Assembly (NCBI GenBank): GCA_015039365.1
Contig: WION01000113.1
Span: 1-64,000 of the forward strand
DNA length: 64,000 nucleotides
Direction of reading: 5' to 3'
DNA from: Amanita rubescens
Lineage: Eukaryota > Basidiomycota > Agaricomycetes > Agaricales > Amanitaceae
A program made the translations under genes and the position numbers. Below, in pieces: positions 50,136 through 60,012 of this stretch; within the stretch, counting starts at the first letter, position 1, and every line of letters begins with the position of its first letter. The notes under the pieces were generated by a model that made no database searches, was not told the DNA's origin, and was given only the letters and a program-made list of their open reading frames with translations.

Positions 50136-51895
50136 ATGGCGCCAAAATTGAAAGTTGCAATAATGTGCGTATGGAAATCAACGTCTCATTCGCTAGCTCC
50201 GACGTCCAATAAAGAGGCGCAGGAATAGGCGGCTTGACGCTGGCTTCTTGCATCGCAAAGATGGACAAGCAGAAGAAGATCGAGCTGGATATATACGAAG
50301 CAGCGGAAGAACTAGCAGAGATCGGCGCTGGAATTAATCTTTGGCCAAGAGCTACTGAGATGCTGACGGAGATTGGCCTCGAGGCAGACATCCTTAAACT
50401 CTACGAGCGAGCAAGTGTTGATCGTTGTACGTATATATTGACTGATGTCCGAGTATAGTGGCTTACACGAACTAGCGCTCGCCTTCGAATTCAGGAAAAG
50501 CGACCAGTCGAAAGGCCATCCAATCCTTAATTTATACGTCAAAGGTTCGCTAAGCCACATTGTTTTCACCGACGGTTCTAAATCGATTTTTAGGTCAGGC
50601 TTTTAAAATCCGCCGAGCAGATCTCCAAAAGATTCTGCTGAAGAAAGCCTCAACATACGCTCGCCTGCACCTCTCCAGTAAACTTATATCGTATACCGAG
50701 CATCTGGATAGTGTTAACCTGGAATTTCTGGATGGCTCGAAGCGAACGTGTCATCTGCTTGTAGGTGCCGATGGGATAAAGTCGACTGTGAGAAGAATAT
50801 TCCTCGAAAATCGACCTATAGATGGATATCAAGAATCAATCGAGCCTGTTTGGACTGGCACGTACGCATATAGAGGCATTGTTCCTCGGGAAGTGCTCTT
50901 GAAGGGGTCTCCAGGTCATCGGGCCGCTCGAGTCCCCGTGATGGTGAGCATGAATTAGTTATCGGGAAAAAGGTTTGACCTGGAGAACCTCAGTATATCG
51001 GAAAATTGAAGGTTTGATCTAACTTGGTATTTAAAGTCGATAACTGTTACTTACGTCCGTCCCAGCATATATTAAGTTATCCCATGTCCGACGGAGAGTC
51101 CATCAACATCATTGGTCTTGTGCATGACGAGAGTCAAGAAGACACACGCCACGAAGGGGCACTTATAAAAGATGTATCAAATGCGGAAATGTTGTCTTTG
51201 TACGAGGGATATGAGCCAGAAGTGCGAGCGCTGCTCAAGGTATGACAACGACTGTTGCGATTCTGATGACAAAGAGAAAATTAACGATTTAACCTACTTT
51301 ACGAAGTGTACCCCCAATTTTTCGAAGTGGGCTATACACCACCTAAAGCCACTCAAAACGTATGCTGAACGAAGGGTGTTACTTCTCGGTGACGCTGTAT
51401 GTTTCTCTGACTTGGGTTTCATCATTGGTTATCTATTTGCCTAGGCGCACGCCGTGGGTCCACATCAAGGAAGCGGTGCAGGCCAGGCCATGGAGGTACG
51501 CGTATATCCTTCATTATGCTCTGGAATGCGAGTTGAGGATGACCCAGGACGCATATATTCTCTCTGCTATGCTTACTGACGTGACCGGCACCCCGAGTCC
51601 CGAGTCTCAAATCCTATTAATTACGCATATATACGATGCGATTCGCCGACCCATCGGGAACGCATTGATAGAGGAGACCAAGGCGTGCGGCAAACTAAAA
51701 GGGCTCACTGACGATGAGAAAGAGCTGCCATTTGTGAAGCCACACGATGAGACTGTTCCGCACGAAGTATTAGTAGCATATGTTAAGAAATCGGAGAGTC
51801 GTTGGAGGTGGCTTCGGGACGCCCCTACTAGGATAAAAGAACAGGGCCAAGATGCAGTAAAGTTATTACGAAGTTCCAGGGAGTCAAAACTGTGA
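50136..51895 (+). CDS. FAD-dependent monooxygenase (salicylate hydroxylase-like)
   Basis: Class A flavoprotein monooxygenase that would use NAD(P)H and O2 to hydroxylate an aromatic or similar substrate; substrate unknown. ATG 50136: MAPKLKVAI, then across a GTGCGT intron IIGAGIGGLTLASCIAKMD (FAD GxGxxG), IELDIYEAAEELAEIGAGIN, the DG motif LLVGADGIKSTVRRIF, YAYRGIVPREVL and the GD motif RVLLLGDA+AHAVGPHQGSGAGQAMEDAY, joined across two introns (about 51399-51443 and 51496-51545). The C-terminal helical tail ends SSRESKL. About nine introns. The C-terminal SKL tripeptide matches a peroxisomal targeting signal (PTS1). No cluster partners are visible. Confidence 0.88.
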
Positions 51896-53966
51896 ATGAA
51901 ATATTTTTAGAACAGGTTTCATTGGGCCATTCAGTATTAATCCGACACCAACGCATCTCGCCATCACGTCTCGTAAACACTTTGCTCATCCTCTCTACCG
52001 CTGTTCCGCTTCAGACAAGGCCAAGATACCGACCGCCCCAACCTCCCACTAAACCGCTCCCCTCGTTCCACCTCCAATGCCAAAACGCCGGCCTACAGTT
52101 ATGCCGCCGAGTCTGCGAAAATCGCCACTAAGAAACGGGAAGACAACCGAAAACTCACCTTACCGCCCCGCCACTTCTTGTGCTGGTATCGTTGGCCTTC
52201 GTCCAGTCCGGGAATCGAGAAGGGGATGGGTTAAAATACAAAAAAAGAAAAGTCGCTCATTGGCGACGACCGGTAGGACACAGCTTCCAATGGCAAGAGG
52301 GGTGTATTTGAAAGATGTCACGCGCGTTGAACGGTACGTGCTCCCAAGGGACACTATTCCTCTGCAGCCAGCCAACTGACTAGTACGAAGCAGAAGGACG
52401 ACTGGATGTTCATTGAACCGCAAAGCTTTGCTCGACGGTAATGTCGCATCCATCCTGAGGGGTCCTAAGGGACACTAGTCCTCAAGGATCGCCCAACACG
52501 CCTTTTGGTGTGAGCGCGTGGGCGGGCGTCAATCGGGTCTATCTGGTACAATCAGCATGTGTGGCGAGATTGCAAAATCGTTGATACATACTAGTCAGTT
52601 GAGGCTGGCGGCCCATGCATGTGTCCGTAATATTTGGGATGATGGACCCGGTATATCCGAAAGAAAAAAGAAAAGAAGGATGGGGTGAAGGAATGGAATT
52701 GTGGGAGGTCGATGTCGTCCGAGCGAGTTTCGAGGTCTTGAGGGCTTGATGTGGATATCGTCGTAGGCGAATGCGGCGGGGCGTGAAGGTGGGTAGCTGG
52801 AATTACCTGCTTATATATATTTCTGACGGGCGTTTAGTCTGCTCTTGTTTTGACAAGACGCGGTGGAGCAGGACGCGTCTGTCTCGTATCAATGACGCAA
52901 GTTTATGGCTTGGCAAGACATCCGTCTTTGCTGATGCCGCGGGTACTCTAGGACAATTTTTGCGGGCGTGCTATTCTAAGGGAGTGGAGCCACCACCCAC
53001 AAAGTGATCTTACATGTAAGTGACCCTCATTTTAGTATTTACTGAGGCGAATTAATCTTGTTAGAATAGAATATCACACCAGCTGCATTCACATACGAGG
53101 TCGTGCTAAAGATCCCATATCCGCGCGTACAGCGCTTGGACGTATATTTCGCATACTCCAACGTAGTCTCCGAGTCGCTCTTCTCCATACCCCACCCTTG
53201 CCTCGTCGTGTTCCAATTCTTTCTCATGTCCGCCTCTACTACTTTTCATCATCTCTTCTATATGGCCGAGATGGGCGGTCAAGTAATTGACCACATCCAA
53301 TCATTGAATCATGACAGCAACGGACTAAGAGGGTGTGGAACGGTGGAACGTAGGTGGCCTGAGGGCGTCAGAGTGGACCTCATCACAGAGCATGAGGCCT
53401 GAAGCCGTTACAACCAGGTCCCAGAATCGCACCTGTCTGGGCAAGTGTCATGGAAGCTACAGCTATTCTCGAACCGGAGAACGCCGAGAATGACATTTGT
53501 TAATGGAGTTCCTACTTGCCTCCGCTGCCAGGAACGCAAACTGAGGTCACACAGCACAGTGTACTACACTAGACGGTATACGACGTTTACTGTGTATTAC
53601 CAACATGGCAATTCGCAACCAAAAGAGATACAGATATGACTGGAAGAACAAAATGCAGTCGTACTATGTTGCTGGGCGAATACTTACTGCCTAATATGGA
53701 AAGTCCCTGGGCTCCTCTCGACCGCGATAAAATCCGTCATATGAAGCATATTAAACGCCGCGTTGTGTGAGCTTGTAACCCAAGAAAAGAATATGAGCCA
53801 TGGCCCGTGCGCCGTGCAGTAGCATAAAAAGCCATTTTTTACCGTCTCTCTGCACTCTCAACAACTCCTCTTGAGAAAAATCGTCAGCTAAACAAGTCTG
53901 TCTCTTCCTCGCTCCTTGCACGACGGATGCATTGATGCTTACTACTATATTCAATTAGGTATCACC
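51896..53966. other. 2 kb without a recognisable gene
   Basis: Several moderate open frames exist on both strands (52077-52379 plus; 53106-53300 minus), but none shows a known domain, and no splicing makes a longer one. A TATA-like CATAAAA at 53823 lies 140 nt before the lectin start and may be its core promoter. Confidence 0.4.
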
Positions 53967-54401
53967 ATGTCGTACTCTATCCAACTTCGCATCTTTCAGA
54001 GCAACCCCTCTCGCGGGTTGTTTTCCCTCGTCGAGGAAACCAACTGGGACTTTGCCAACGGTGGCACTTGGTCCAATACAGATGGTGTTCTGACCCTCAC
54101 AATGGGTGGAAGTGGCACGTCTGGCGTGCTTCGCTTCAAATCGGACACCACGGGCGAGCTCATTACCGTCGCTGTTGGCGTGCACAATTACAAACGTTGG
54201 TGCGACGTCGTGACTGGACTTTCGACCAGCCAGACGGCTCTCGTGATAAATGGGCAGTACTACAACAATGGACCACGCTCCTACATGAGGGAGAAGCAGT
54301 TGGCCGAGTACAATGTCACGAGCACTCGTGGAACCAGAGTTGAAGTCATTTATACGGTCGCTGAGGGCAACAACCTCAAGGCCAACGTCCTCATAGGATA
54401 A
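53967..54401 (+). CDS. fungal fruit-body lectin
   Basis: Member of the fungal fruit-body lectin family (Agaricus/Xerocomus type), cytoplasmic homo-oligomeric lectins of mushrooms that bind the Gal-GalNAc (T) disaccharide and GlcNAc and are thought to defend against fungal grazers. Single exon of 144 residues, the usual family length. Conserved segments: TNWDFANGGTWSNTDGVLTL, TMGGSGTSGVLRFKSD, VAVGVHNYKRWCDVVTGL, and YTVAEGNNLKANVLIG at the C-terminus. No signal peptide, as expected. ATG 53967 preferred over an in-frame upstream ATG at 53916 because it gives the family's N-terminus MSYSIQLRIFQSNPS. Confidence 0.93.
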   Translation: MSYSIQLRIFQSNPSRGLFSLVEETNWDFANGGTWSNTDGVLTLTMGGSGTSGVLRFKSDTTGELITVAVGVHNYKRWCDVVTGLSTSQTALVINGQYYNNGPRSYMREKQLAEYNVTSTRGTRVEVIYTVAEGNNLKANVLIG

Positions 54402-55132
54402 GTGAGTCGATCTGATCTTTCCCAGATCATTCAACTAATGGCCATGTTTCGTATGCTAGAAATTTTCCGCTTCCTGTATTATGTTGAATCAGAAATGTCC
54501 GTTTGAATGTACTAGTTGTTGTTCCGATTATGAAGTGAATAAACCGTTGAAGTAGCTCGTCTCTGTCATTTCCATGCCCAATTGAGCAAGATATAAGGTA
54601 GAGTCCAATCCGAAGCAGCTTCGCGTCAGATTTGGACGACAGTGTCAATAATATCTATCTATTTACGTTTAGCCATGGTAACGAGATCATGAGATGCATG
54701 GCGGCGTGATCACCAGCCCATGCCTTAGCAAGTGTTTCGTAATGATGATAATGACTCTAGATATTCCACCTAGCGTTTGAAAGTGTGCATAGATGTAAGA
54801 GACAGGGCCCAGGCTTGCAGCGCATGAGCTTTAATTGCGGATGGACCGGGGACAGTGAGAATATTAATTTGTCAATCAGGATTCAGCGCAAAACAACGGA
54901 AATGAAGAGATGTCAGCGTCAAGAGATGCGGTGTTTGTGTGCGCCTCAAAGTCGGACATGAAAAAGTTAAAACTGATGGACTGGAGAGAAAGTTCGTGCG
55001 ATGCGGAAACCAAGCAAGTAACAGAAAGCGATCGCGATCGGACTCGACCATACCTCGATTACATAATCCGGGAGATTCCGGCGTGTCTCAGTGTTTCACT
55101 CCGCTTCCAAAACTCCGACTGAAATATACCAG
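54402..55132. other. intergenic
   Basis: Lectin 3' flank and upstream part of the HNH gene. No conserved segment is recognised. The missing first exon of the HNH gene may lie here. Confidence 0.4.
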
Positions 55133-56404
55133 TTCTCGCACTCTCCATCCCCTTCAATGACATCGAAAAGCTCTCCGTCCGTCCTGTCAAGTGGCTTCGA
55201 TTTGTTACATTCGCCATTTGTGGGGTCCGTGGACATCTCTCTGCGACGCCAAATGGCCCCCCTGTCGACTATGACAGTATCTCCCTTGAGAATATTGCCG
55301 AAGCCTACTACTATACTCCTGAGGGTAATATTCACACCGCATATTTGTCGCTTATTACTAATATTTTAGTGTACGCCCCTATAGGGGATTATCATTTCGT
55401 CGACCACAATGCAATGGACGATCGAATCACCTCCTCTGAGCAAACGGCACGCGCTTCACGTTTCCGCCGTAATGTCATGGCGCGCGATGGCCCTATGTGC
55501 GTCTTCACAGCGACTCCGGGAGATTCAAGCAATGCAGCACACCTACTCCCCAAAAGCAAGGGCGATGAGGTATATATCAGTCCTCATTGTTCTATGTCAC
55601 CGCTTTGCTAAACGTCCTCCTAGTACATTGCAGTTGTTCTCCAAGATCGTCTCAATTCGTACGACCCCGCTCTAGAACCTGGTGATTTAGGCATTAACTC
55701 TGTTGAGAATGGGATCTTTTTGAGCAAGACGCTGCATTCGTTCTTCGGGAAGGGGCGCAGCGCTTTCCTAAAGGTACGTAAAGTAGACATAAGTTCCGAA
55801 AATTACTGAATCTGGTGATCTCTAGACGCCCAACTTTGCTTTGGACCCCGCCGACATCCCTAGGGTTGAGGCAGGTCCAATGCCATCCAGTCGCATCACA
55901 TTGCATCATTTGGAACCAGACCTTAGCCACAATCCGATGCCGCAACGTGACGCGTGCATGACCGGTACGGGCATATCGCCACCATCCACTGTCGCCCTTG
56001 ATTACATGTATGGTGTTGCTGCCTATCAACGCTGGGGCACTGGACAGGACATCAACGAAGTGATGCAGCAACGTTTTGCCGACCGCTATAAATCTATACC
56101 TATACCAGCAGCCTCTCCGTACTCAAGTGACGGCTATAATTCTTCAGAACCTGCTGATCCGGACGACGATTATATACCCAATAGACAACCGAGAGGGAGA
56201 AATCACAGCACGAAAATGTCAGATGGAATGCTTCGTGCGATGGACAACGTCCTTGCGCTCTCCATGTTAATCAAGGGAACCACTCCTGAATTGATGGCCG
56301 CAGAAAGACAGAGGCGAGAGGAGGCGGAAGAGCTGCGTGCGATGGAGGCTGGTCGAGTGAAAGTGCAGCAGTGGATGGAAAGCTCTCCGTGCGTTCTCTC
56401 TTAG
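55133..56404 (+). CDS. HNH_2-type nuclease domain protein, 5' end unresolved
   Basis: HNH endonuclease-like protein of a family expanded in agarics; role unknown. The open frame enters at about 55133, after a possible CAG acceptor, reading LALSIPFNDIEKLSVRPVKW, LRFVTFAICGVRGHL, then NGPPVDYDSISLENIAEAYY. A GTAATA...TAG intron (about 55324-55394) joins to GDYHFVDHNAMDDRI. The HNH core is RFRRNVMARDGPMCVFTATP then SNAAHLLPKSKGDE, with the zinc/metal His in AAHLLP. Next exons: VLQDRLNSYDPALEPGDLGI, NSVENGIFLSKTLHSFF. The C-terminal part is acidic with a Glu/Arg helix (ERQRREEAEELRAMEAGR). No ATG lies in the entry frame, so the start lies upstream. A GTGCGT donor at 56389 would allow a longer C-terminus running to 56887. 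Confidence 0.75.
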
Positions 56405-56449
56405 CTCCAGTCTATTTCCCACAGAAGCTGATCGTTAAACAGAGATATC

Positions 56450-56644
56450 GAATTCCAGTCAAACGCACTTGGTAGTGGTCAAGACATTGGAAAGTCTGCG
56501 GTGCCGGAATTCCAGTCAAACGCAGCTTGGGGATCCAGTAGCGATCGAGACATTTCCCTACAGGGCGAGGGTCCGGAGACTGAAAGGGGAAAGTCGGCGG
56601 TGCCGGACAGCTTGGGGATTACAAGGGTCCGGAGACTGAAAGGG
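56450..56644. repeat. short interleaved direct repeats
   Basis: GAATTCCAGTCAAACGCA occurs at 56450-56467 and 56507-56524. GGTCCGGAGACTGAAAGGG occurs at 56570-56588 and 56626-56644. GCGGTGCCGGA occurs at about 56499 and 56598, with a degenerate third copy. The units are interleaved and lie in an open plus-strand frame that could be a C-terminal extension of the HNH gene. Confidence 0.8.
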
Positions 56645-57091
56645 CGGCGATGCCGGCACGTGCCCCTTCCCACACGAGGAAGGAAACCCACAAAGAGCGC
56701 GCAAAGACAGGGACTCTTGAGGAATTCGACGGGCGCACGGAAAAGTATTGCGACAGGGATGCGTCGCGTGACGCCGAATTCAAACCGTTTAAACTTTAGG
56801 ATTGTTTATCGATTTATCCTCCGCGACGGCCATAGCATATTTTCACGAACCGGAATCCAAGAGGTGTTGTTGTGTTTCCTGTGTTGACCTATCGTAATTG
56901 TTCTAAATATGAGCCACCTGTCTCATTACGGTAGACAACTCCAGCTTCAGACAATCATTGTAGCGCATTCCTCCTTTCGCGTTTATATTGAAGTTGCATG
57001 TCCGGGGATCGCCAGGACGCCGTATTACAAATGTAACAAGTGAACCACCTGTCACGAGTCACGAGTCACAATACGTCAGTAGAGCAATGAC
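56645..57091. other. intergenic or possible HNH 3' extension
   Basis: The plus-strand frame after the short repeats is basic and stays open to a stop at 56887. After that no gene is visible until 57092. GTCACGAGTCACGAGTCAC at about 57052-57070 is a small tandem repeat just upstream of the MNT gene. Confidence 0.4.
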
Positions 57092-57742
57092 ATGGTCCTC
57101 TCCCAGTCCGACGTCCTCTCCATAGCTTCATCTATCATTAAAACTTATCAATCCATCACATCAGCTTACCTTTTCGGTTCCTACGCCAAAGGCACTGCTC
57201 GCCCAAACAGCGACATCGAAATCGCTCTTTTTCTTCCTGATCTCCACCGGGACAAGCTCATAGACATCGGCGGGGTGCTTATGGATCTAGAGCGTGCATT
57301 TGATAGGCATGTAGATCTATCGGTGTGCCTCCCTGATGATTTTGTAGAGGACTACTGGGTGCCGATTAGCCTAGAGGCCGAGTGTGAAGATGGAATCGGG
57401 GTGGATACAGAGCCTCGTTTCCCTCAACTGGTCCTCTCTCAGTCCGACGTCCTCTCCATGGCTTCATCTGTTATTAAAGCTTATCCATCCATCACATCCG
57501 CCTACCTCTTTGGTTCTTACGCCAAAGGCACTGCTCGCTCAAAAAGCGACGTCGGCATCGCTATCTTTCTTCCTGATCTCCGCTGGGACAAGCTCATAGA
57601 CATCGGAGGGGTGCTTGAGGACCTAGAGCGTGTGTTGGATAAGAAGATTGATCTCTCGGTGTGCCCACCTGATGACTTTGTGGAGAAGATTAAGAAATAC
57701 TGGGTGCCTATTAGCCTTCTCTGTGACGAGTCTGGAACTTAG
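57092..57742 (+). CDS. double minimal nucleotidyltransferase (MNT) protein, bacterial type
   Basis: Intronless 216-residue protein made of two copies of a minimal nucleotidyltransferase domain (MNT, pol-beta-like superfamily) with a period of 112 residues. Copy 1: YLFGSYAKGTARPNSDIEIA, G29-S30 then D41-x-E43, third acidic D75 (VDLSVC). Copy 2: G141-S142, D153-x-G155 (SDVGIA), D187 (IDLSVC). Bacterial MNT proteins use GS-X10-D-x-D and are typically antitoxins of HEPN RNases, some adding AMP to the toxin. Here copy 1 has Glu and copy 2 has Gly at the second acidic site, so copy 2 is probably inactive. The domain type and lack of introns suggest transfer from bacteria. No HEPN partner was seen in the window. 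Confidence 0.85.
   Translation: MVLSQSDVLSIASSIIKTYQSITSAYLFGSYAKGTARPNSDIEIALFLPDLHRDKLIDIGGVLMDLERAFDRHVDLSVCLPDDFVEDYWVPISLEAECEDGIGVDTEPRFPQLVLSQSDVLSMASSVIKAYPSITSAYLFGSYAKGTARSKSDVGIAIFLPDLRWDKLIDIGGVLEDLERVLDKKIDLSVCPPDDFVEKIKKYWVPISLLCDESGT
57110..57730 (+). repeat. tandem duplication inside the MNT gene (336-nt unit)
   Basis: Bases from 57094 and from 57430 are close copies: TGGTCCTCTC(C/T)CAGTCCGACG, TACGCCAAAGGCACTGCTCG and GACAAGCTCATAGACATCGG recur 336 nt apart. A trailing block GTGAAGATGGAAT(C/A)GGGGTGGAT recurs past the second copy's stop (about 57782), so the duplicated unit extended beyond the present gene. Confidence 0.85.
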
Positions 57743-57867
57743 GGAAGCGGTGCGTTGTCGACAGAAACCGGCGCCGATCAGAGTGAAGATGGAATAGGGG
57801 TGGATGCGAGCATAGAGAAGATCTGACCACACCTGTTGAGTATGATACAATTATGAGAACTACAAGT

Positions 57868-58110
57868 TTAACCTGAGAAAGCTTGCGTGTTTTCGTCGTA
57901 CTCGAAAACAGCCCAGTCACCCTCGGCGGAAATAACCGTGCCCAGACATTCATAAAACTCTTCCCAGTCAATAAGGCCATACTGCCAGAACTCTTTGGAA
58001 AACGTCAGTGGAGCATCAGCGCCTCGTAAAATTTACCACTGACTGGACAAAGTGTTGCTCTTGAAATTACGAACGGTAACATACTGTGACTGAAGCGCTG
58101 AGGCCTGCAT
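57868..58110 (-). CDS. possible small protein, 63 residues
   Basis: Not recognised. ATG 58110 reads MQASALQSQYVTVRNFKSNT; a GTCAGT...AAG intron (58043-57993) leads to KFWQYGLIDWEEFYECLGTV then ISAEGDWAVFEYDENTQAFS and a stop at 57868. The second exon is acidic and rich in Trp/Tyr/Phe, unlike chance sequence. The exons sum to an exact reading frame (192 nt). It may be the C-terminal part of a longer gene, because a CAG also directly precedes the ATG. It lies between the MNT gene and the RHS-like relic. Confidence 0.4.
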
Positions 58111-58370
58111 CTGAGTGATGGATATTCACACGATGCCAACGTTACATGTTACATGAGACTACGTTCGGCGCCTCTTACCACCCTTGGCAGCCTCAAAGAC
58201 TGCATCTTTCCACTCCTCGACTCATACCCGTCGCCCGACCCTACTTCACCCTTACCCGACATGGCCCAGATCCGTCGGCCTAGTACCGGTCTGCGAAATG
58301 CCGTCCTTGCTGTGAACCCAGCAAGTACCTCCTGAATAATTCCAGACATCGCATACTGTTAACCTCTTCG

Positions 58371-59467
58371 CCAAGAAGCAGGAAAGACCAAAGCTGGCTT
58401 AAACAATTCGGTCAAGATCAGTATGCGGTGTTTGCGATGGAGCCATGGTCACGAAAAGAATTTGTTGTTGCATCGTTCGTATGTTCCGCTTGATTGATTC
58501 GCCTGCTTACAGTTTATAGGTTGTTCCTGCAAATGACCGACGTCACTCTCAAACGACTTCAGGAAGTTTCCTATATTTGCGGGAACATACCTCGTCCATG
58601 TTCCCTAGCAGCAGTATCTCCTGATGAAGTTGATCAAGGCAAAACGATGATCAGGGATGCGATTCAAGAGATCCAGGACTTGTTTATTGTTGTCTTACAC
58701 ACGCAGGATAGCGACAAAATAATACATCGTGCATTCCAAGTGCGCCCGAAGTCGTCCGAGAATCGGTTTTGGGAAAGCCGTGTCGTAGAGCCGGTTTCGG
58801 CCTGGGCTTTATCGGAGATGTTAAACGAGCTGCGCAAAAAAAGCATGGGCGACGCATACAAGTTCTACTGTACCATTAAAGGGTCCCCCGAATCTGCTAG
58901 GCTCCGCGGACGGATTTTTGAAATTTATCTTCACCGATACATGGAAATTTCTCGGACCTTCACTATCAAGTCCCTTGATAAATTCACTTCACTTCCGGTA
59001 CAAATCACCTCGATTTCGAAGACAACCGTTTCTCAGACCACTTAGCCTCGTCCGTCCAGAGTAATACATCATGGTACCTCCGCCCGCAATCTCCCGTCTT
59101 TCCATCCTTTGATTCTTTCCTGTACCTCCCCGGAATTTCCCATCCTGGCTTCTCACGTCTTATCGCTTTGCAAGTGACTAATGCTGCCGACCATGATATA
59201 AATATCAAAGGTTTGGAGAAGGTTCAAAGGGCACTCAAGCCTCAAGACCCTGACCTGAAAGGTCTTCGACCAGCAAAGGATAACAAGATGATTATTCTTT
59301 TTGTTGTCCCGCCCGCTTTGGGGAAGACTTTTGGAGTGCAGGAAATCACTGGCAAAGCGAAAGTGGACCATTGGTATGAGAAGACAGCTCAATACGTTGT
59401 TACATTATCAGAAGAACTGTTCACGTTCTATGCACAAACGGAAACGTTAAATGCAACGCAGTCATAA
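58371..59467 (+). pseudogene. Crinkler/RHS-like ATPase family remnant
   Basis: Resembles the C-terminal two thirds of the Crinkler/RHS-type P-loop ATPases that multiply in agaric genomes. Segments in order: ILLTSSPRSRKDQSWLKQFG, YAVFAMEPWSRKEFVVAS, a short intron (about 58472-58518), VSYICGNIPRPCSLAAVSPD, SENRFWESRVVEPVSAWALS, FTIKSLDKFT. Then, in a different frame, SFDSFLYLPGISHPGFSRLI, ALQVTNAADHDINIKGLEKV, IILFVVPPALGKTFGVQEIT and a tail ending TLNATQS. No Walker A segment is found upstream, so the 5' half is missing. A frame change near 59020 breaks the remaining part. Family assignment is from overall pattern only. Confidence 0.5.
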
Positions 59468-60012
59468 TACCAATAAGAATGATTGTAACGATTGTAATAC
59501 GTATTAAGTCTATATATGTTGCATGATGCAGGAGTCGCTGCCTCATATATAAACTATAGCGATGAACTGATGGACCATGGTACCCGCAACGATGTATTTC
59601 CCCCGTCTTCCCCAAGCAGCACAGCATACTCGACGTTGACACGGAACAGGTGACCGCGAGAGGAACGAACGGGCATACCAACACTTGGCGTGTAGGCACG
59701 GAGGCATAGGGAATCCCTATGCCTCCGTGGCTACATCATAAAGATTTCGGAGCGCGGCACAAGTCCCGCAGGTCCCGCAACATATGAGGGTTGCGGGCAG
59801 GGAGCAAATAGTCGACTCAGATAGTCACAAAAGAGACTAATAGTAAGAGTAGGCTGCGAGGGAGCGCTAGTAGGCCCGAAGTGGCCCGCTTTCGAAGATC
59901 GTAATGATTCGCAGCCGCGCGCATGCACTGGCAACTTCTCTTGTCCGATACCATAAGTCATAGCCTCGGAATTATAGTACAACACAACTAGTATAAGCTT
60001 GTAACCCGGTAA
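59468..60012. other. intergenic with a perfect palindrome
   Basis: No gene is recognised. A 33-nt palindrome sits at 59697-59729 (separate entry). Confidence 0.45.
59697..59729. repeat. 33-nt perfect inverted repeat
   Basis: CACGGAGGCATAGGGA and its exact reverse complement flank a single central base: 16-bp arms with a 1-nt centre. It could extrude as a cruciform or form a strong hairpin if transcribed. There is no T-run beside it, so it is not a simple terminator. Confidence 0.9.

Noticed and set aside
52077..52453. Overlapping plus and minus frames around 52.2 kb
   Set aside because: Neither shows a known domain or splice continuation; left as unannotated.
57092..57742. Whole MNT region as bacterial contamination
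   Set aside because: It sits between fungal-type genes with introns in a continuous window, and codon and base use do not jump visibly; contamination is still listed as a test.
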